Positions 27,438-35,934 of a stretch of DNA of 56,789 nucleotides are shown here, piece by piece. Location of the stretch: NCBI GenBank assembly GCA_031553675.1, contig JAVBLF010000049.1, positions 1 through 56,789 of the forward strand, given 5' to 3'. The notes under the pieces were generated by a model. That model ran no database searches, was not told the origin of the DNA, and saw only the letters and a program-made list of their open reading frames with translations. This DNA comes from JAVBLF01 sp031553675. GTDB taxonomy: Bacteria > Bacillota > Clostridia > Christensenellales > CALWSW01. A program made the translations under genes and the position numbers. The number at the start of each line of letters is the position of its first letter. The first letter of the stretch is position 1.

Positions 27438-27601
27438 AGACCAGTCCGGAAACCCCATTCCGGCATCTATCCGGCAAATATTCCGTTCTGCCGCGTCAGC
27501 GCCTCCTAGCAGAATTTCTTCGATTATGCGTCGTCGGCGCTTCCTTGCATAACGAAAGATTTGCTCGGATACCTCCCGAAAGCGGGTTTCCGGACGGGTC
27601 T
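27438..27601 (+). mobile_element. Small inverted-repeat element, copy C
   Basis: 164 bp, the same length as copy A and highly similar to its reverse complement. Ends are AGACCAGTCCGGAAACCC and GGGTTTCCGGACGGGTCT. Just before it, at about 27384-27428, lies a GGGGCGATCGCCC fragment reminiscent of the 8.8-9.1 kb repeat. Confidence 0.75.
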
Positions 27602-27630
27602 AGGCATCCGAAGAAAGGTGGACCCATCAC

Positions 27631-27708
27631 TTGAACGAAAACAAGAACCCGACCTGTGACGCAAAAACATGTACCGGCGTACCGATCGCGGCGCCCTACA
27701 CGCCATGA
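27631..27708 (+). CDS. Possible 25-residue leader peptide coupled to the DUF454 gene
   Basis: A TTG codon 8 bases after AAAGGTGG opens a 25-codon frame (reading NENKNPTCDAKTCTGVPIA after the start) that stops in an ATGA overlap with the DUF454 gene. The DUF454 start itself has no ribosome site, so coupling through this small frame would explain how it is translated. Two cysteines are present. Not recognised as a family. Confidence 0.4.
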   Translation: MNENKNPTCDAKTCTGVPIAAPYTP

Positions 27709-28073
27709 ACGCCAAAACGGTGCTGCTGACCATCGCCGGTTTCGTGCTGCTGGGCATCGGCGCGATCGGCGTCGTGCTTCCCGTTTTGCCCACGACGCCA
27801 TTTGTGCTGCTGGCTTCGGGCTGCTTTGCCGGCAATCCGAAAATGCGATCTTGGTTGATGCGAAACGCCTTTTTTCGCGAACACTTGACGAACTACCAAC
27901 AACGCGTGGGACTGAAAAAGCGCACCGTCGCGATCAGCCTCGGCTTTTTGTGGACGACGTTGATCCTGTCCACGATCGCGCTCGGCACGCTTTGGGGCGG
28001 GCTTTTGCTCGCTTCGATCGGCACCGCCGTGAGCATCCATATCCTTTGCATGTCGCGCCCCAAACGGCGTTGA
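27705..28073 (+). CDS. DUF454 (YbaN-type) inner-membrane protein
   Basis: A 122-residue protein with about three or four helices. The family signature LGIGAIGVVLPVLPTTPFVLLASGCFA is at the N-terminus (given here in part: GVVLPVLPTTPF), followed by NPKMRSWLMRN. Function is unknown in the family. The ATG at 27705 is chosen because it overlaps the small upstream frame (ATGA); an in-frame ATG at 27669 has no ribosome site either. Confidence 0.82.
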   Translation: MNAKTVLLTIAGFVLLGIGAIGVVLPVLPTTPFVLLASGCFAGNPKMRSWLMRNAFFREHLTNYQQRVGLKKRTVAISLGFLWTTLILSTIALGTLWGGLLLASIGTAVSIHILCMSRPKRR

Positions 28074-28111
28074 GAAGCACGTTTCGCGCCATGCGAAAAC
28101 GGAGGCCATTC

Positions 28112-28936
28112 ATGATCGTTGCGATGATTCAAATGCCGGTGGCGGACGACAAAGCGCGCAACCTCCGGTGCGCGGAAGCATACATCGCACAAGCGAAAAG
28201 CGCGGGCGCCGATCTGGCGGTCTTGCCCGAAATGTTCACCTGCCCTTATCTGGCATCGAATTTTCCGCACTACGCCGAAGAAGAAGGGGGCGAAAGCTGG
28301 CAGCGGATGGCAGAAGCCGCCGCCCAACACGGGATCACGCTTGTCGCCGGTTCCATGCCCGAACGCGACGAAGATGGTCGCGTCTACAACACGTCCTACG
28401 CCTTCGACCCACACGGAATACCGATCGCCAAGCATCGCAAAATGCACCTCTTTGACATCGACGTCACGGGCGGACAACGGTTCCGAGAGTCGGATACCCT
28501 CAGCCCCGGCAATGACGCAACGACCTTCGATACTCCCTTTGGTGTATTGGGCCTTTGCGTGTGCTACGACTTCCGTTTTCCCGAACTCTGCCGCCTCATG
28601 ATCGACCGTGGCGCTGTTGCCATCGTCGTGCCGGGCGCGTTCAACATGACGACGGGCCCCGCGCATTGGGAGCTTTTGTTCCGATCCCGCGCGGTGGACA
28701 ACCAGGTCTTCACAGTCGGCGTCGCGCCCGCACGGCAAAACGATGGCGTCTACGTGTCTTTTGCCAACTCGATCGCCGTCTCCCCTTGGGGGCGGGTTCT
28801 CGCCCGCATGGACGAACGGGAGGGAATGGCGCTAAGTCAGCTCGAACCCGCCGAAATCGAGCGGGTGCGTTCCGAGCTTCCGCTCTTGGCCCACAGGAGG
28901 CGCGACGTCTATGCCTGTGGCCCCGCAAACACCTAG
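28112..28936 (+). CDS. Carbon-nitrogen hydrolase, omega-amidase (Nit2)-like
   Basis: A 274-residue nitrilase-superfamily enzyme with the full catalytic set: E40 in LAVLPEMF, K110 in KHRKMHLFD and C151 in CVCYDFRFPE. The KHRKMHLFDIDV and RFPELCR context matches omega-amidases (Nit2), which hydrolyse alpha-ketoglutaramate or ketosuccinamate to keto acid and ammonia. It is cytosolic. The start at 28112 follows GGAGG with 7-base spacing; upstream in-frame starts are not supported. A terminator follows. It sits 38 bp after the DUF454 gene, perhaps on one transcript. Confidence 0.88.
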   Translation: MIVAMIQMPVADDKARNLRCAEAYIAQAKSAGADLAVLPEMFTCPYLASNFPHYAEEEGGESWQRMAEAAAQHGITLVAGSMPERDEDGRVYNTSYAFDPHGIPIAKHRKMHLFDIDVTGGQRFRESDTLSPGNDATTFDTPFGVLGLCVCYDFRFPELCRLMIDRGAVAIVVPGAFNMTTGPAHWELLFRSRAVDNQVFTVGVAPARQNDGVYVSFANSIAVSPWGRVLARMDEREGMALSQLEPAEIERVRSELPLLAHRRRDVYACGPANT

Positions 28937-28944
28937 ATCTACAC

Positions 28945-28975
28945 AAAAAGAACCGTGCTAGCACGGTTCTTTTGC
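28945..28975 (+). terminator. Terminator after the omega-amidase gene
   Basis: AAAAGAACCGTGC pairs with GCACGGTTCTTTT with TA between them, directly after the stop. Confidence 0.85.
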
Positions 28976-29043
28976 AATCGATCGCGCTGGACGAGATTTT
29001 GCACGCTCGCGCGCCCGACACCCCTCGCAGCGCCGACCGGTTG

Positions 29044-29052
29044 TGGTATAAT
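29044..29052 (+). promoter_or_regulatory. Extended -10 promoter of the BMP transporter operon
   Basis: TGGTATAAT gives a TGn extension with a perfect TATAAT at 29047-29052. The -35 region is weak, as is common with extended -10 promoters. The leader is about 45 nt. Confidence 0.55.
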
Positions 29053-29102
29053 ACGATCGCGGTGCGTACCTACGCATCGACGAAAGTTTGGGAGGCGAAC
29101 AC

Positions 29103-30122
29103 ATGAAACAGCATCATTCAGCTTTCTTCATCGCCCTGTCGCTCACACTGGCGGTCTTGATGGCGCTGACGATGGCGGCGTGCGGGCCGAAGCAGGAGGC
29201 CGCGCAGGACGGAAAGCTCAAGGTCGCGCTCGTGTTGGCCGGTGGCCTGGGCGATCGTTCGTTCTACGACAGTGCGAACGAAGGCCTCGAAATGCTGAAG
29301 AAAGACTTTGGCGTCGAGGGCAAGGTGCTCGAATGCAAAGAGGACGATTCGCAGATCAAAGAGCAGATGCTCGCCGCCGCGCAGTGGGCGGACGTCATCG
29401 TACCGGTCGGCTGGCAGATGGGCGACGCGCTCGCTTCGACAGCGCCGGAATTCCCGGATAAGAAGTTCATTTATGTCGACGAAGGCATCGACGGCATCGA
29501 CAACATCCTCAACATCAAATACAAACAGAACGAAGGCTCCTTCCTCGTCGGCTACATTGCGGGCAAAATGAGCCAGTCCGGCAAGGTCGGCGCGGTCGGC
29601 GGCGCGGATTCCGACGTGATCAACGACTTCATGACTGGCTACCGCGAAGGCGTCGCCTACGCCAATCCGTCCGCCACGGTCGAAGTGCTTTACACCGAGG
29701 ACTACGAAGATCCTGCCAAAGGCAAAGAGACAGCCCTCGCGCTCTACGGAAAAGGCTGCGACATCGTGTTCGCCGTCGCGGGCAAAACGGGCGAAGGCGT
29801 CTTCGCTGCGGGCAAGGAACAAGGCAAGTACGCGATCGGCGTCGATTCCGACCAAAAGTACATCGATCCCGAAGTCATCATCTGCTCGATGATGAAGAAG
29901 GTCGGCCAATCCCTCTACGACGCGATCGGCGGCATGATCGACGGCTCGAAGCCCTACAAGGGCAACCAAACGATCTACGTCGGCTTTGGCGAGGACTGCA
30001 TTGGCGTCGGCTACGGGGAAGCGAGCATGACGCAGCAGGTCTCGGACGAGCTCAAAAAAGAGGTCGACGACATCAAAGCCAAGATCGTCTCGGGGGAGAT
30101 CAAGGTCGGGACGACAAGGTAG
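29103..30122 (+). CDS. BMP-family (nucleoside-binding) lipoprotein
   Basis: A 339-residue substrate-binding lipoprotein. The lipobox ends at C27 (MAAC). The mature part begins KVALVLAGGLGDRSFYDSAN, the hallmark of the basic-membrane-protein family (PnrA/TmpC), which binds purine nucleosides in studied members. The stretch IVFAVAGKTGEGVF is another family mark. It starts after GGGAGGCGAACAC and is followed by one ATPase and two permease genes, a complete importer of the NupA/YufOPQ type. Confidence 0.92.
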   Translation: MKQHHSAFFIALSLTLAVLMALTMAACGPKQEAAQDGKLKVALVLAGGLGDRSFYDSANEGLEMLKKDFGVEGKVLECKEDDSQIKEQMLAAAQWADVIVPVGWQMGDALASTAPEFPDKKFIYVDEGIDGIDNILNIKYKQNEGSFLVGYIAGKMSQSGKVGAVGGADSDVINDFMTGYREGVAYANPSATVEVLYTEDYEDPAKGKETALALYGKGCDIVFAVAGKTGEGVFAAGKEQGKYAIGVDSDQKYIDPEVIICSMMKKVGQSLYDAIGGMIDGSKPYKGNQTIYVGFGEDCIGVGYGEASMTQQVSDELKKEVDDIKAKIVSGEIKVGTTR

Positions 30123-30194
30123 CACGGGGCTTCTTTCTTCTTGTACTTTTTTGAAAAAAGTACCAAAAAACTTCTGAACGCCTACGGCGTCCCC

Positions 30195-30227
30195 GGCATG
30201 GGCGGCGGCTTTCATGCCGCCCATGCC
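30195..30227 (+). promoter_or_regulatory. Perfect 12-bp intercistronic hairpin
   Basis: GGCATGGGCGGC pairs with GCCGCCCATGCC around a 9-base loop. There is no T-run, so mRNA stabilisation or attenuation is more likely than termination. Confidence 0.5.
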
Positions 30228-30337
30228 GTTGTTGTGTGTTGACGTAACTCGCTGCCACAGCAAGCCCCCTGATTCGCCCGAACGGAGTGAAGGGTGAAAT
30301 AGTAAAGGCAAAAGTTTTTTGCGCAGCTTTTTTTCAA

Positions 30338-30380
30338 AAAAGCGCGTACCCAAAAGCGCGTACCCAAAAGCGCGTATCCC
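30338..30380 (+). repeat. Three tandem copies of a 14-bp unit
   Basis: AAAAGCGCGTACCC occurs twice exactly (30338-30351, 30352-30365) and once with a one-base insertion (30366-30380, AAAAGCGCGTATCCC), immediately before the ribosome site of the ATPase gene. Copy-number slippage here would change spacing in the leader. Confidence 0.75.
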
Positions 30381-30395
30381 AAAAGAGGTGATTCG

Positions 30396-31925
30396 ATGGA
30401 AGTGGCCGTTCGGTTCGAGGGCGTGTCGATGCGCTTCGACGAAGTGCTGGCGAACGACGACGTGACGCTTGAAATTCGAAAGGGAGAGGTCTTCGCGCTC
30501 GTCGGCGAAAACGGCGCCGGCAAGACGACGTTGATGAAGATCCTCTACGGTCTGCATAGTCCGACGTCTGGCAGTGTGACGGTGCAGGGGAAGCGCTTGG
30601 TGCAGCACAGTCCAGCGGAGTCTCTGGCGGCGGGCGTCGGCATGGTACACCAGCACTTCATGCTCGTGCCGAGCTTTAGCGTAGCGCAAAACGTCGTTTT
30701 GGGGCAGGAGCCGAAGGTGAGGGGTGTTTTTTTCGACCAGCACAAGGCGAGCGAGATCGTCGAGGGTTTGCGCGCGCGCTACGGTTTGCGCGTCGATCCA
30801 GCGGCGCGGGTGGAAGACCTGTCTTTGGGCGAGCAGCAGCGCGTCGAAATCCTCAAGGCGCTCCGGATGGGGGCGGATGTGCTCGTTTTGGACGAGCCGA
30901 CAGCTGTGTTGACGCCCAAGGAGACAGAGGAACTGTTTGCTGTCATTCGCCGCATCGTCGAGGACGAAGGCATGACGGTGATCATCATCACGCACAAGCT
31001 CTACGAAGTCATGGCGGTGTCCGATCGCGTCGGCGTGATGCGGGCGGGAAAGCTGGTGGGCGTCGCGCAGACGTCCGACGTGAGCGAGGCAAAGCTCGCT
31101 TCGATGATGGTCGGACGGGAGATGATCTTCGCGCCGCTCGAACGGGCGGGGGCACTCGGCGACGAATGCCTCCGCGTCGAAGGCTTGGAAGCCGACGACA
31201 AGCGCGCTTATCCGGCGCTGCGGGGCGTGTCGTTTGGGCTGCGGCGCGGGGAAATTCTGGGGATCGCGGGCGTCGAGGGCAACGGGCAGAGCGAGCTCGT
31301 CGAGGTGTTGACGGGCTTGCGGCATGCTGCGTCGGGGCGCGTCGTGATCGCAGGCCAAGACTGCGTCGGCATGGACCCGGGGCAGATACGCGCACTTGGC
31401 GTCGCGCATGTGCCGGAAGACCGCATCGCGACCGGCCTCGCGATCGACGCCGGCGTGTCCGAAAACCTTCTGCTCGGGCGATCGTCGCAGCGGCGCTTCG
31501 CTGCTGGCGGAATCCAACTGCGATGGAAGGAAATTCGGGCGTTTGCGAAAGAACTGGCGCAGCGCTTCGATATCCGGTCGGCGGGGGTGGATGCGCCGGT
31601 TTCGTCGCTGTCGGGCGGCAACATGCAAAAGGTCGTCGTCGCGCGCGAGTTTTCCTTCGACGCGCCGCTCCTGATCGTCTCGCAACCCACCCGCGGCGTC
31701 GATATCGGCGCGAGCGCGGCCATCCACGAATTCATCGTCGAAAAACGAAACGCGGGCGCCGCCATCCTGCTGGTCAGCGCCGATCTGGACGAGGTATTCC
31801 GCTTGTCCGACCGCATCGTGACGATGTACGAGGGGCGGATTTCGGGCGAATTTGCGAAAGGCGAGTTCGATAAAGAGGCGGTCGGCCTCTGCATGGCGGG
31901 CGGGCGAAAGGAGGCGGCGTCGTGA
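30396..31925 (+). CDS. BMP-type nucleoside ABC transporter, double ATPase subunit
   Basis: A 509-residue ATPase with two nucleotide-binding domains in tandem. The first has Walker A GENGAGKTTLMK, signature LSLGEQQRVEILKAL and Walker B VLVLDEPTAVLTP. The second has a degenerate Walker A (GVEGNGQSELVE), signature LSGGNMQKVVVAREF and the SQPTRGVDIGA stretch, as in sugar and nucleoside (YufO/RbsA-like) ATPases. It follows AAAAGAGGTGATTCG and ends in a GTGA overlap with the permease gene. Confidence 0.93.
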   Translation: MEVAVRFEGVSMRFDEVLANDDVTLEIRKGEVFALVGENGAGKTTLMKILYGLHSPTSGSVTVQGKRLVQHSPAESLAAGVGMVHQHFMLVPSFSVAQNVVLGQEPKVRGVFFDQHKASEIVEGLRARYGLRVDPAARVEDLSLGEQQRVEILKALRMGADVLVLDEPTAVLTPKETEELFAVIRRIVEDEGMTVIIITHKLYEVMAVSDRVGVMRAGKLVGVAQTSDVSEAKLASMMVGREMIFAPLERAGALGDECLRVEGLEADDKRAYPALRGVSFGLRRGEILGIAGVEGNGQSELVEVLTGLRHAASGRVVIAGQDCVGMDPGQIRALGVAHVPEDRIATGLAIDAGVSENLLLGRSSQRRFAAGGIQLRWKEIRAFAKELAQRFDIRSAGVDAPVSSLSGGNMQKVVVAREFSFDAPLLIVSQPTRGVDIGASAAIHEFIVEKRNAGAAILLVSADLDEVFRLSDRIVTMYEGRISGEFAKGEFDKEAVGLCMAGGRKEAAS

Positions 31926-33028
31926 AAGCAAGGGCGATCGCGAGATTGCAAAGCCTTTGGCGGGAACAGCGGGCGTACCTGGGATCGCTGCTCTTTAGCG
32001 TGAGCGCGGCGCTCGTGTTCGGGGCGGTTTTGATCGCGGTGACGGGCAAGAATCCCTTTGTCGCGTATGGCGCGTTGTTGCAGGGCGCGTTGGGCAGCGG
32101 GCGGGGCATCGGGAACGTTCTCAACCGCGCGGTACTGCTCTGCGTAACGGGCCTGGCGACGGCAATCGGCGCGCGGGCAGGCATCTTCAACGTCGGCGGC
32201 GAAGGGCAGCTTTACCTCGGGGCGTTGGCGGCGGCCCTGGTCGGCACGGCGCTCAAGGGCTTCTCGGCCTGGCTCGCGATGCCGCTTGCTTTTGCCGCAG
32301 CGATGATCGCGGGGGGCGCCTATGCCTGGATCCCCGGCGTGCTCAAAGTGAAGGGCAAGATCAACGAGGTGATCGTCTGTGTGATGCTCAATTCCGCGGC
32401 GATCTTCTTTTGCAGCTATTTGGTCAACGGGCCTCTGAAGTCGGTCGAAAGAGGCGTGTCGTCGGGCACAAACGCGATCGATCCGGCCTACAAATTCGCG
32501 CGTTTGATTCCGGCGAGCATGCTTACGACGAGCATCGTCTACGCGGCACTCATCGCTGTGGCGGTGTGGTACGTCATGCAAAAGACGAGCCTCGGCTACC
32601 AGATGAAAATGACGGGGCTTAACCCGCGCAACGCGCGCTATGGGGGACTGCATGCCGATCGGATCACGCTGGCTTCGATGGTGGTGTCGGGCATGCTCTG
32701 CGGGATCGCCGGACTCTTTCTCGTCTACGGCGATCGCGGGCGATTCGTCGACGGGATCAGCAAGGATTTGTATTTCGACGGCTTGCTCGTCGCGATGATC
32801 GCGCGGTACATGCCGCCGGGGATCGTGATGATCAGCCTCTTTTTCGGCATCCTCAAGGTCGGGTCGAATGCGATGGAGCTGTCAACCGGCATCTCGAGCG
32901 AGTTAATCATGGTCGTGCAATCGATCATCATTTTCTTCATGGCAGCACAGGAAGGCTGGAAAACGCGGCTGTCGGGCTGGGGCAAGCGGCGCCGATCGAA
33001 GGAGGAGAGAGGTGCAGAACATGCATGA
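31922..33028 (+). CDS. BMP-type nucleoside ABC transporter permease 1 (YufP-like)
   Basis: A 368-residue permease starting with GTG in the overlap with the ATPase stop. Typical stretches are AIGARAGIFNVGGEGQLYLGA and GLNPRNARYGGL. About nine or ten hydrophobic segments. Its end overlaps the second permease, indicating coupled translation of both channel halves. Confidence 0.92.
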   Translation: MKARAIARLQSLWREQRAYLGSLLFSVSAALVFGAVLIAVTGKNPFVAYGALLQGALGSGRGIGNVLNRAVLLCVTGLATAIGARAGIFNVGGEGQLYLGALAAALVGTALKGFSAWLAMPLAFAAAMIAGGAYAWIPGVLKVKGKINEVIVCVMLNSAAIFFCSYLVNGPLKSVERGVSSGTNAIDPAYKFARLIPASMLTTSIVYAALIAVAVWYVMQKTSLGYQMKMTGLNPRNARYGGLHADRITLASMVVSGMLCGIAGLFLVYGDRGRFVDGISKDLYFDGLLVAMIARYMPPGIVMISLFFGILKVGSNAMELSTGISSELIMVVQSIIIFFMAAQEGWKTRLSGWGKRRRSKEERGAEHA

Positions 33029-33941
33029 TGTCGTCAACGTACAGCTCTTTCAAAACACGCTGCGCACGGCGACGCCCATCATTCTGGCGGCATTGGGCGG
33101 CTCTTTGACCGAGAAGGCAGGCATCATGAACATCGGCATGGACGGCATGATCCTGCTGGGCGCGTTTTTCGGCGTGTTGGGAAGTTACACCTTTGCAAGC
33201 AGCCTGGCCGGGGTGTTGTTGGCCGTGCTCGTCGGCGTGCTGGTGGGGCTGTTTTTCGCGCTCTTTACGGTGCAGCTCAAGAGCGATGAGTTTATCATCG
33301 GCGTTGCGCTCAACCTCTTTGCGGCGGGTCTGACTGTCTTTTTGCTCCGGACGCTTTTCGGCGTCAAGGGGTCGTTTTCGAACCCCGGGATCGTCGGCTT
33401 GCCGGTATGGCGCATTCCGTTTTTGGAGGGCATACCGGTGATCGGGCCCCTCCTGAGCGGGCATTCGATCTTTGTGTATCTGAGCTGGGTGCTCGTCGCG
33501 GTCTTTTATGCTTTTTTGTTTCATACGCCGCAAGGTTTTTGGCTGCGGGCGTCGGGCGAACACGCGGCGGCCCTGCGCGCGGCGGGGCGGAGTCCGGTGC
33601 GGATGAAGTACGTGGCTTCGGTGCTGTGCGGGGTGTTGTGCGCATTTGCGGGGGCGCATCTGTCGCTTGGCTATCTCACGCTCTTTTCCGAAAACATGAG
33701 CGCCAGCCGCGGTTACATCGCGTTTGCCTGCGTGATCTTCGGAAAAGCGAATCCGCCCAAGGTGTTCTTTGCGGCACTGCTCTTCGGCTTTTTTGACGCG
33801 CTGGGGCTGCGGCTCCAGTCGGTGGGCGTTGCTTCCCAGCTCACGAGCATCATCCCCTACCTCGCAACGGTCGTCTTCTTGCTCGCGTTTGGCCTTCGAT
33901 TCAAAGGACGTCGCAAAGGCAAGCGTGGGCATACCCTGTAA
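33012..33941 (+). CDS. BMP-type nucleoside ABC transporter permease 2 (YufQ-like)
   Basis: A 309-residue permease. LTEKAGIMNIGMDGMILLGAF and MSASRGYIAFACVIFGKANP are family hallmarks. The start may be GTG 33012 (GGAGG 6 bases upstream) or ATG 33021 (AGAGGTG 6-8 bases upstream); both are in frame. It closes the operon, followed by a terminator. Confidence 0.92.
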   Translation: MQNMHDVVNVQLFQNTLRTATPIILAALGGSLTEKAGIMNIGMDGMILLGAFFGVLGSYTFASSLAGVLLAVLVGVLVGLFFALFTVQLKSDEFIIGVALNLFAAGLTVFLLRTLFGVKGSFSNPGIVGLPVWRIPFLEGIPVIGPLLSGHSIFVYLSWVLVAVFYAFLFHTPQGFWLRASGEHAAALRAAGRSPVRMKYVASVLCGVLCAFAGAHLSLGYLTLFSENMSASRGYIAFACVIFGKANPPKVFFAALLFGFFDALGLRLQSVGVASQLTSIIPYLATVVFLLAFGLRFKGRRKGKRGHTL

Positions 33942-34382
33942 AAGGGCAGAAGAGGGGAGTACCCGCTTTCGATGGGTGTTTGCGAGAAGTGAACGGCATA
34001 ACGGCTCCGTTGTGCCGTTTTTTTGTGGCGAAGGCAATCGGGCACCGACCAAAACACCTGTCGGGGCAGGGGCGCATGTTTCGGAAACGATGCATACCAT
34101 TCTGCGTTTCGTCATTTTTGGGATATAATCGTTGGTATTTTTAACCTCTCAAGAATGATCATGACAAAATACGCGATTGCGCGCATGCTTTTAGCGATAC
34201 AATAAGTTCAATATTCTATCAAATACTTCAAATAAATTGGATGCGATACCATGTTTCAAGGCGCTTTGTTTACAGCGTCGTTTTTTTGTATCTCTTTAGA
34301 AACCACGGCGCGAACACCCGAGAGATGCAAAACATATATTGAGGTGTAGGAACAATGACCTCTGCAAAGAAAGGACAAGACA
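33942..34382. other. Intergenic region before the collagen-like gene
   Basis: This 441-bp gap contains the transporter terminator at 33992-34024 and, near 34124-34129, a GATATAATC sequence that could be the -10 of the collagen-like gene. The rest is AT-rich leader. A 32-codon frame at 34251-34349 has no ribosome site and is not called. Confidence 0.6.
33992..34024 (+). terminator. Terminator of the BMP transporter operon
   Basis: AACGGCATAACGG pairs with CCGTTGTGCCGTT and runs into seven T residues. Confidence 0.85.
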
Positions 34383-35744
34383 ATGGAAAATATGACGTTT
34401 GAGGGCAATTGTGATCCCAAATGCGGCGATTGCGACTGCGAACGCGACATGGATTGCTGTTGCTGCTGTTGCTGCCGAGGGCCGCGGGGACCTCGCGGCT
34501 GCCCGGGGCCGCCAGGTGAACCCGGACCGGCAGGCCCAGAAGGCCCGATGGGTCCCGCTGGCCCGGTCGGTCCGCAGGGAACGCCTGGCCCGATGGGTCC
34601 GCAGGGGCCGCAAGGTGAGATCGGTGCGGTTGGTCCGGCAGGCCCGCAGGGACCGCCAGGTGAAGCTGGTCCCATGGGTCCGACAGGCCCGGCAGGTCCG
34701 CAGGGCATCCAAGGCGAACCCGGTGCCATGGGTCCGACCGGCCCGGCAGGCCCGGCGGGTCCGCAGGGCATCCAAGGCGAAACTGGCCCGACTGGCCCGG
34801 TAGGTCCGGCGGGCCCGCAGGGTCTCCCGGGTCAAACCGGCCCGATGGGTCCCTCAGGACCACAGGGCATCCAGGGCGAAACCGGCCCGGTGGGTCCCGC
34901 CGGCCCGCAGGGCGCGCCAGGTGTCGCCGGCCCGATGGGACCCGCCGGTCCGCAGGGCATCCCAGGCGAAACCGGCCCGATGGGTCCCGCCGGTCCGCAA
35001 GGGGCAACCGGCGAAAGAGGACCGCAAGGAACAGAAGGCCCGCAAGGTCCACAAGGGATTGAAGGCCCGCAAGGCCCGCAAGGCATCGCAGGCCCGCAAG
35101 GCCCCGCGGGCATTGCAGGCCCGATGGGTCCCCAAGGGATCGAGGGTCCGCAAGGCCCCCAAGGGATCGAAGGCCCGATTGGCCCTTTGGGTCCGCAAGG
35201 CCCTGTGGGACCCCAAGGTCCTGCTGGCGCCGATGCGGTGAGCATGATTCCCTATGCCACTGGTACGCCGATTCCCGTCTATATGGATCCCAACCAACAC
35301 CCGTATTCGCTGGGGTTCGGCCTCCATGGCGAGTACCCGCATCCCCTGATCGGTGGGGAACTGGAAGTCACCCACGGTTTGCTACACGCGTTCCCGTTCT
35401 ATATCGCCCGCGACGCGGTGGTGACCGACATCGGCATGTCGATGATTATAATGGAAACGATAGAATTGGGCACGGCTTCGGCCAACATGTATGCACAGTT
35501 GTTCTACAAGCGGCAATTCGGCAATTTCATCGCCATTCCCGAAACGAAGGTTGTGTTGACGCCCACGGTGACGGGCAGCATCATCCAGGGACAACTGTTT
35601 GAAAAGATGGTCAACAACCTGAACGTCCCTGTGGCGGCGGGCAGCAGACTCCTGCTCATCATCCACAAGGATGTCATCCAGGCAAATGAATCCATGAGCT
35701 TCGTTGCGATGATGGGCGGAAGTGTCTACTTCAAGCATCCGTAA
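34383..35744 (+). CDS. Collagen-like surface protein with cysteine-run head
   Basis: A 453-residue protein in three parts. Residues 1-32 are cysteine-rich, with a run of seven cysteines at 25-31 plus C10, C14, C17 and C19. Residues 33-284 are 84 uninterrupted G-X-Y triplets, rich in GPQ, GPM, GPA and GIQGET, which should form a collagen triple helix. Residues 285-453 are a globular C-terminal domain (begins AVSMIPYATGTPIPVY), as in BclA-type or clostridial collagen-like trimerising heads. There is no classical signal peptide, as with spore or exosporium collagen-like proteins. AAAGGACAAGACA precedes the ATG. The gene is monocistronic with terminators on both sides. A spore-surface role is inference. 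Confidence 0.9.
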   Translation: MENMTFEGNCDPKCGDCDCERDMDCCCCCCCRGPRGPRGCPGPPGEPGPAGPEGPMGPAGPVGPQGTPGPMGPQGPQGEIGAVGPAGPQGPPGEAGPMGPTGPAGPQGIQGEPGAMGPTGPAGPAGPQGIQGETGPTGPVGPAGPQGLPGQTGPMGPSGPQGIQGETGPVGPAGPQGAPGVAGPMGPAGPQGIPGETGPMGPAGPQGATGERGPQGTEGPQGPQGIEGPQGPQGIAGPQGPAGIAGPMGPQGIEGPQGPQGIEGPIGPLGPQGPVGPQGPAGADAVSMIPYATGTPIPVYMDPNQHPYSLGFGLHGEYPHPLIGGELEVTHGLLHAFPFYIARDAVVTDIGMSMIIMETIELGTASANMYAQLFYKRQFGNFIAIPETKVVLTPTVTGSIIQGQLFEKMVNNLNVPVAAGSRLLLIIHKDVIQANESMSFVAMMGGSVYFKHP

Positions 35745-35829
35745 GCCGACGAAGCTGCCGAGCGTTGTCACTTCTGCTTGATTCCGGTTCAACCAAGGCG
35801 ATCTGGCTTCGAGACTGTCATCAAAATCG

Positions 35830-35870
35830 AAACCGCCCACACCCCTCAGTCGAGGGGGATGGGCGGTTTC
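35830..35870. terminator. Bidirectional terminator between collagen-like gene and asrC
   Basis: AAACCGCCCACACCCCTC pairs with GAGGGGGATGGGCGGTTT around AGTC. It lies between convergent stops and could serve both transcripts. Confidence 0.75.
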
Positions 35871-35934
35871 TGGCGGTGTCGCAAGGATGGATGGACAAGG
35901 AGGCTCGTTGTAAGGCGTTGCCGGTACGTGGCCT

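Larger units (their letters stand above)
30123..30395. other. Structured intergenic segment in the BMP operon
   Basis: A 273-bp gap after the binding-protein gene. It holds an A/T palindrome (GTACTTTTTTGAAAAAAGTAC at about 30139-30161), a perfect 12-bp hairpin at 30195-30227 and a three-copy short tandem repeat at 30338-30380. These could reduce read-through from the abundant binding protein to the ATPase gene. Confidence 0.6.

Noticed and set aside
29118..31931. A 937-codon open frame on the minus strand
   Set aside because: It is antisense to the BMP lipoprotein and the double ATPase, both with clear motifs, and spans their intergenic hairpins. Long antisense frames are common in this GC-rich codon usage.
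34251..34349. A 32-codon frame before the collagen-like gene
   Set aside because: No ribosome site and no recognisable product.
34480..35235. Short regular repeats that could suggest a CRISPR array
   Set aside because: The period is 9 bases and encodes G-X-Y triplets; there are no spacers and no cas genes.
34256..35245. Gly/Pro-rich minus-strand frames
   Set aside because: They are mirror readings of the collagen G-X-Y codons; the 9-base periodicity makes repeats on both strands.
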